A stretch of DNA of 64,000 nucleotides from Verrucomicrobiota bacterium (lineage in GTDB: Bacteria; Verrucomicrobiota; Verrucomicrobiia; Opitutales; Opitutaceae): assembly GCA_023391285.1 (NCBI GenBank), contig JAEWBF010000020.1:1-64000 (forward strand), written 5' to 3'. Under the pieces are notes generated by a model that was not told the origin of the DNA, did not search any database, and saw only the letters and a list, made by a program, of their open reading frames with translations. Of this stretch, positions 63,429-64,000 are shown piece by piece; the first letter of the stretch is position 1, and each line of letters begins with the position of its first letter. Both the position numbers and the translations under genes were made by a program.

Positions 63429-63450
63429 GAGCCTGCTTGCAGGCGATTAG
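63425..63450 (+). repeat. GTAG-headed palindrome at the fdhD stop
   Basis: GTAGGA then GCCTGC-TT-GCAGGC (63431-63444). The TAG of GTAG is the fdhD stop codon. The form recalls Pseudomonas-type REP elements. Confidence 0.8.
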
Positions 63451-63471
63451 AACCTCCTCCCTTCCCCTTCG

Positions 63472-64000
63472 ATGTCCGCCTCCCCCACACCTCCGTCCAC
63501 TCCCGCATCTTCTTCCCCGCCCACCACCGCCCAGCCCCCTGTCGAACTCGAGGGCACGCAACAGCACAAGCCCTACAAGGTCGCCGGCGGCCTGCGTGCC
63601 ATCCGTGAGGTCGCCGCCTACGGCCTGCGCCACGCCGGCTTGGCCAACACGCTGCGCACGGTCCACACGATCAACCAGACGTCCGGCTTCGATTGCCAAT
63701 CCTGCGCCTGGCCCAATCCCGACGGCGAACGCAGCATCACCGAATTCTGCGAGAACGGTTTCAAAGCCGTCACTTACGAAGCCACCAACAAACACATCGG
63801 CGCCGATTTCTTTCGCACGCACTCCGTCGCCGAACTCGCCGAAAAATCCGACTACTGGCTCGGTCACACTGGCCGCCTCACCGAGCCCATGGTGCTCCGC
63901 CCCGGCGCCACGCACTACGAACCGATTTCCTGGTCCGACGCCTTTCATCTCATCGCGTCCGAACTCAAATCCCTCTCCTCGCCCCACGAGGCCGTTTTCT
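63472..64000 (+). CDS. FdhF/YdeP-type molybdopterin oxidoreductase (5' part)
   Basis: 176 residues are visible; the gene continues past the window. After a Pro/Ser-rich N-terminus, GFDCQSCAWPNPDGERS matches the iron-sulfur/Mo-binding start of the FdhF/YdeP alpha subunit, and TEPMVLRPGATHYEPISWSDAF follows. Expected to oxidise formate or a related substrate with a bis-MGD cofactor. Linked to fdhD upstream. Confidence 0.9.
   Translation, partial: MSASPTPPSTPASSSPPTTAQPPVELEGTQQHKPYKVAGGLRAIREVAAYGLRHAGLANTLRTVHTINQTSGFDCQSCAWPNPDGERSITEFCENGFKAVTYEATNKHIGADFFRTHSVAELAEKSDYWLGHTGRLTEPMVLRPGATHYEPISWSDAFHLIASELKSLSSPHEAVF

Overview
The window is a GC-rich bacterial chromosome segment, most likely from an Opitutaceae member (Verrucomicrobiota, Opitutus-like). 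This is inferred from the gene set: a Sec-type (clade II) nitrous-oxide reductase cluster, a PEP-CTERM protein, GH3/GH5 plant-polysaccharide enzymes, tightly chained ATGA/GTGA gene overlaps, and many short GTAG-headed palindromes and short-unit tandem repeats. No rRNA, insertion sequence, prophage or CRISPR array is present; the only RNA gene I find is a tRNA-Leu(UAG).

Layout. (1) 11-9439, minus strand: a ten-gene envelope operon around a MoxR AAA+ ATPase (GYF-RDD protein, two zinc-finger membrane proteins, an unknown membrane protein, DUF4129, DUF4350, MoxR, DUF58, SpoIIM, RDD). (2) 9533-12716, plus: peptide-binding lipoprotein, small secreted protein, OGG1-type DNA glycosylase. (3) 12698-19567: the nos cluster on the minus strand (azurin, NosZ, a membrane protein, NosD, ABC ATPase, ABC permease), with a divergent CusF-SCO1 fusion on the plus strand that may supply copper. 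(4) 19643-20023: glyoxalase. (5) 20189-30722: a secreted beta-helix/lectin-like protein followed by a convergent six-gene glycosyltransferase operon, including a methyltransferase-GT2 fusion and two GT39-like membrane enzymes. (6) 30986-34023: envelope/stress genes (two PRC-barrel proteins, a short MscS, LapA). (7) 34065-35763: tRNA-Leu, SufE, rhodanese. (8) 35904-51165: a LuxR-type regulator, a DosR-box-like palindrome, a GH3 glycosidase and CE1-like esterase, a five-gene CitMHS / AtuA / AtuA-C / thiolase / SCOT operon, an esterase-GH5 fusion, and a large secreted hydrolase. This looks like uptake and breakdown of an acylated plant glucan/mannan/xylan together with an organic-acid catabolic branch. 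(9) 51297-63428: phosphatidylserine decarboxylase, DUF2934, PEP-CTERM protein, DUF4142, a spermidine-synthase-like membrane protein, DUF2231 and DUF2231-Rieske proteins, HPF, FtsH, a WXXGXW protein, FdhD. (10) From 63472 a formate-dehydrogenase-like FdhF/YdeP oxidoreductase runs off the end.

The most unusual features are the repeats. At least four palindromes carry a GTAG head, and three heptamer and several nonamer-type repeat families are scattered through the window. Some lie inside genes: two different repeats are read in frame within the OGG1-type glycosylase, one encodes most of a signal peptide, and others supply or abut stop codons. Other points of interest are the azurin-linked nos cluster lacking nosR/nosL-type genes, the SCO protein with CX5C spacing, the AtuA/thiolase/SCOT operon, and the esterase-GH5 fusion.
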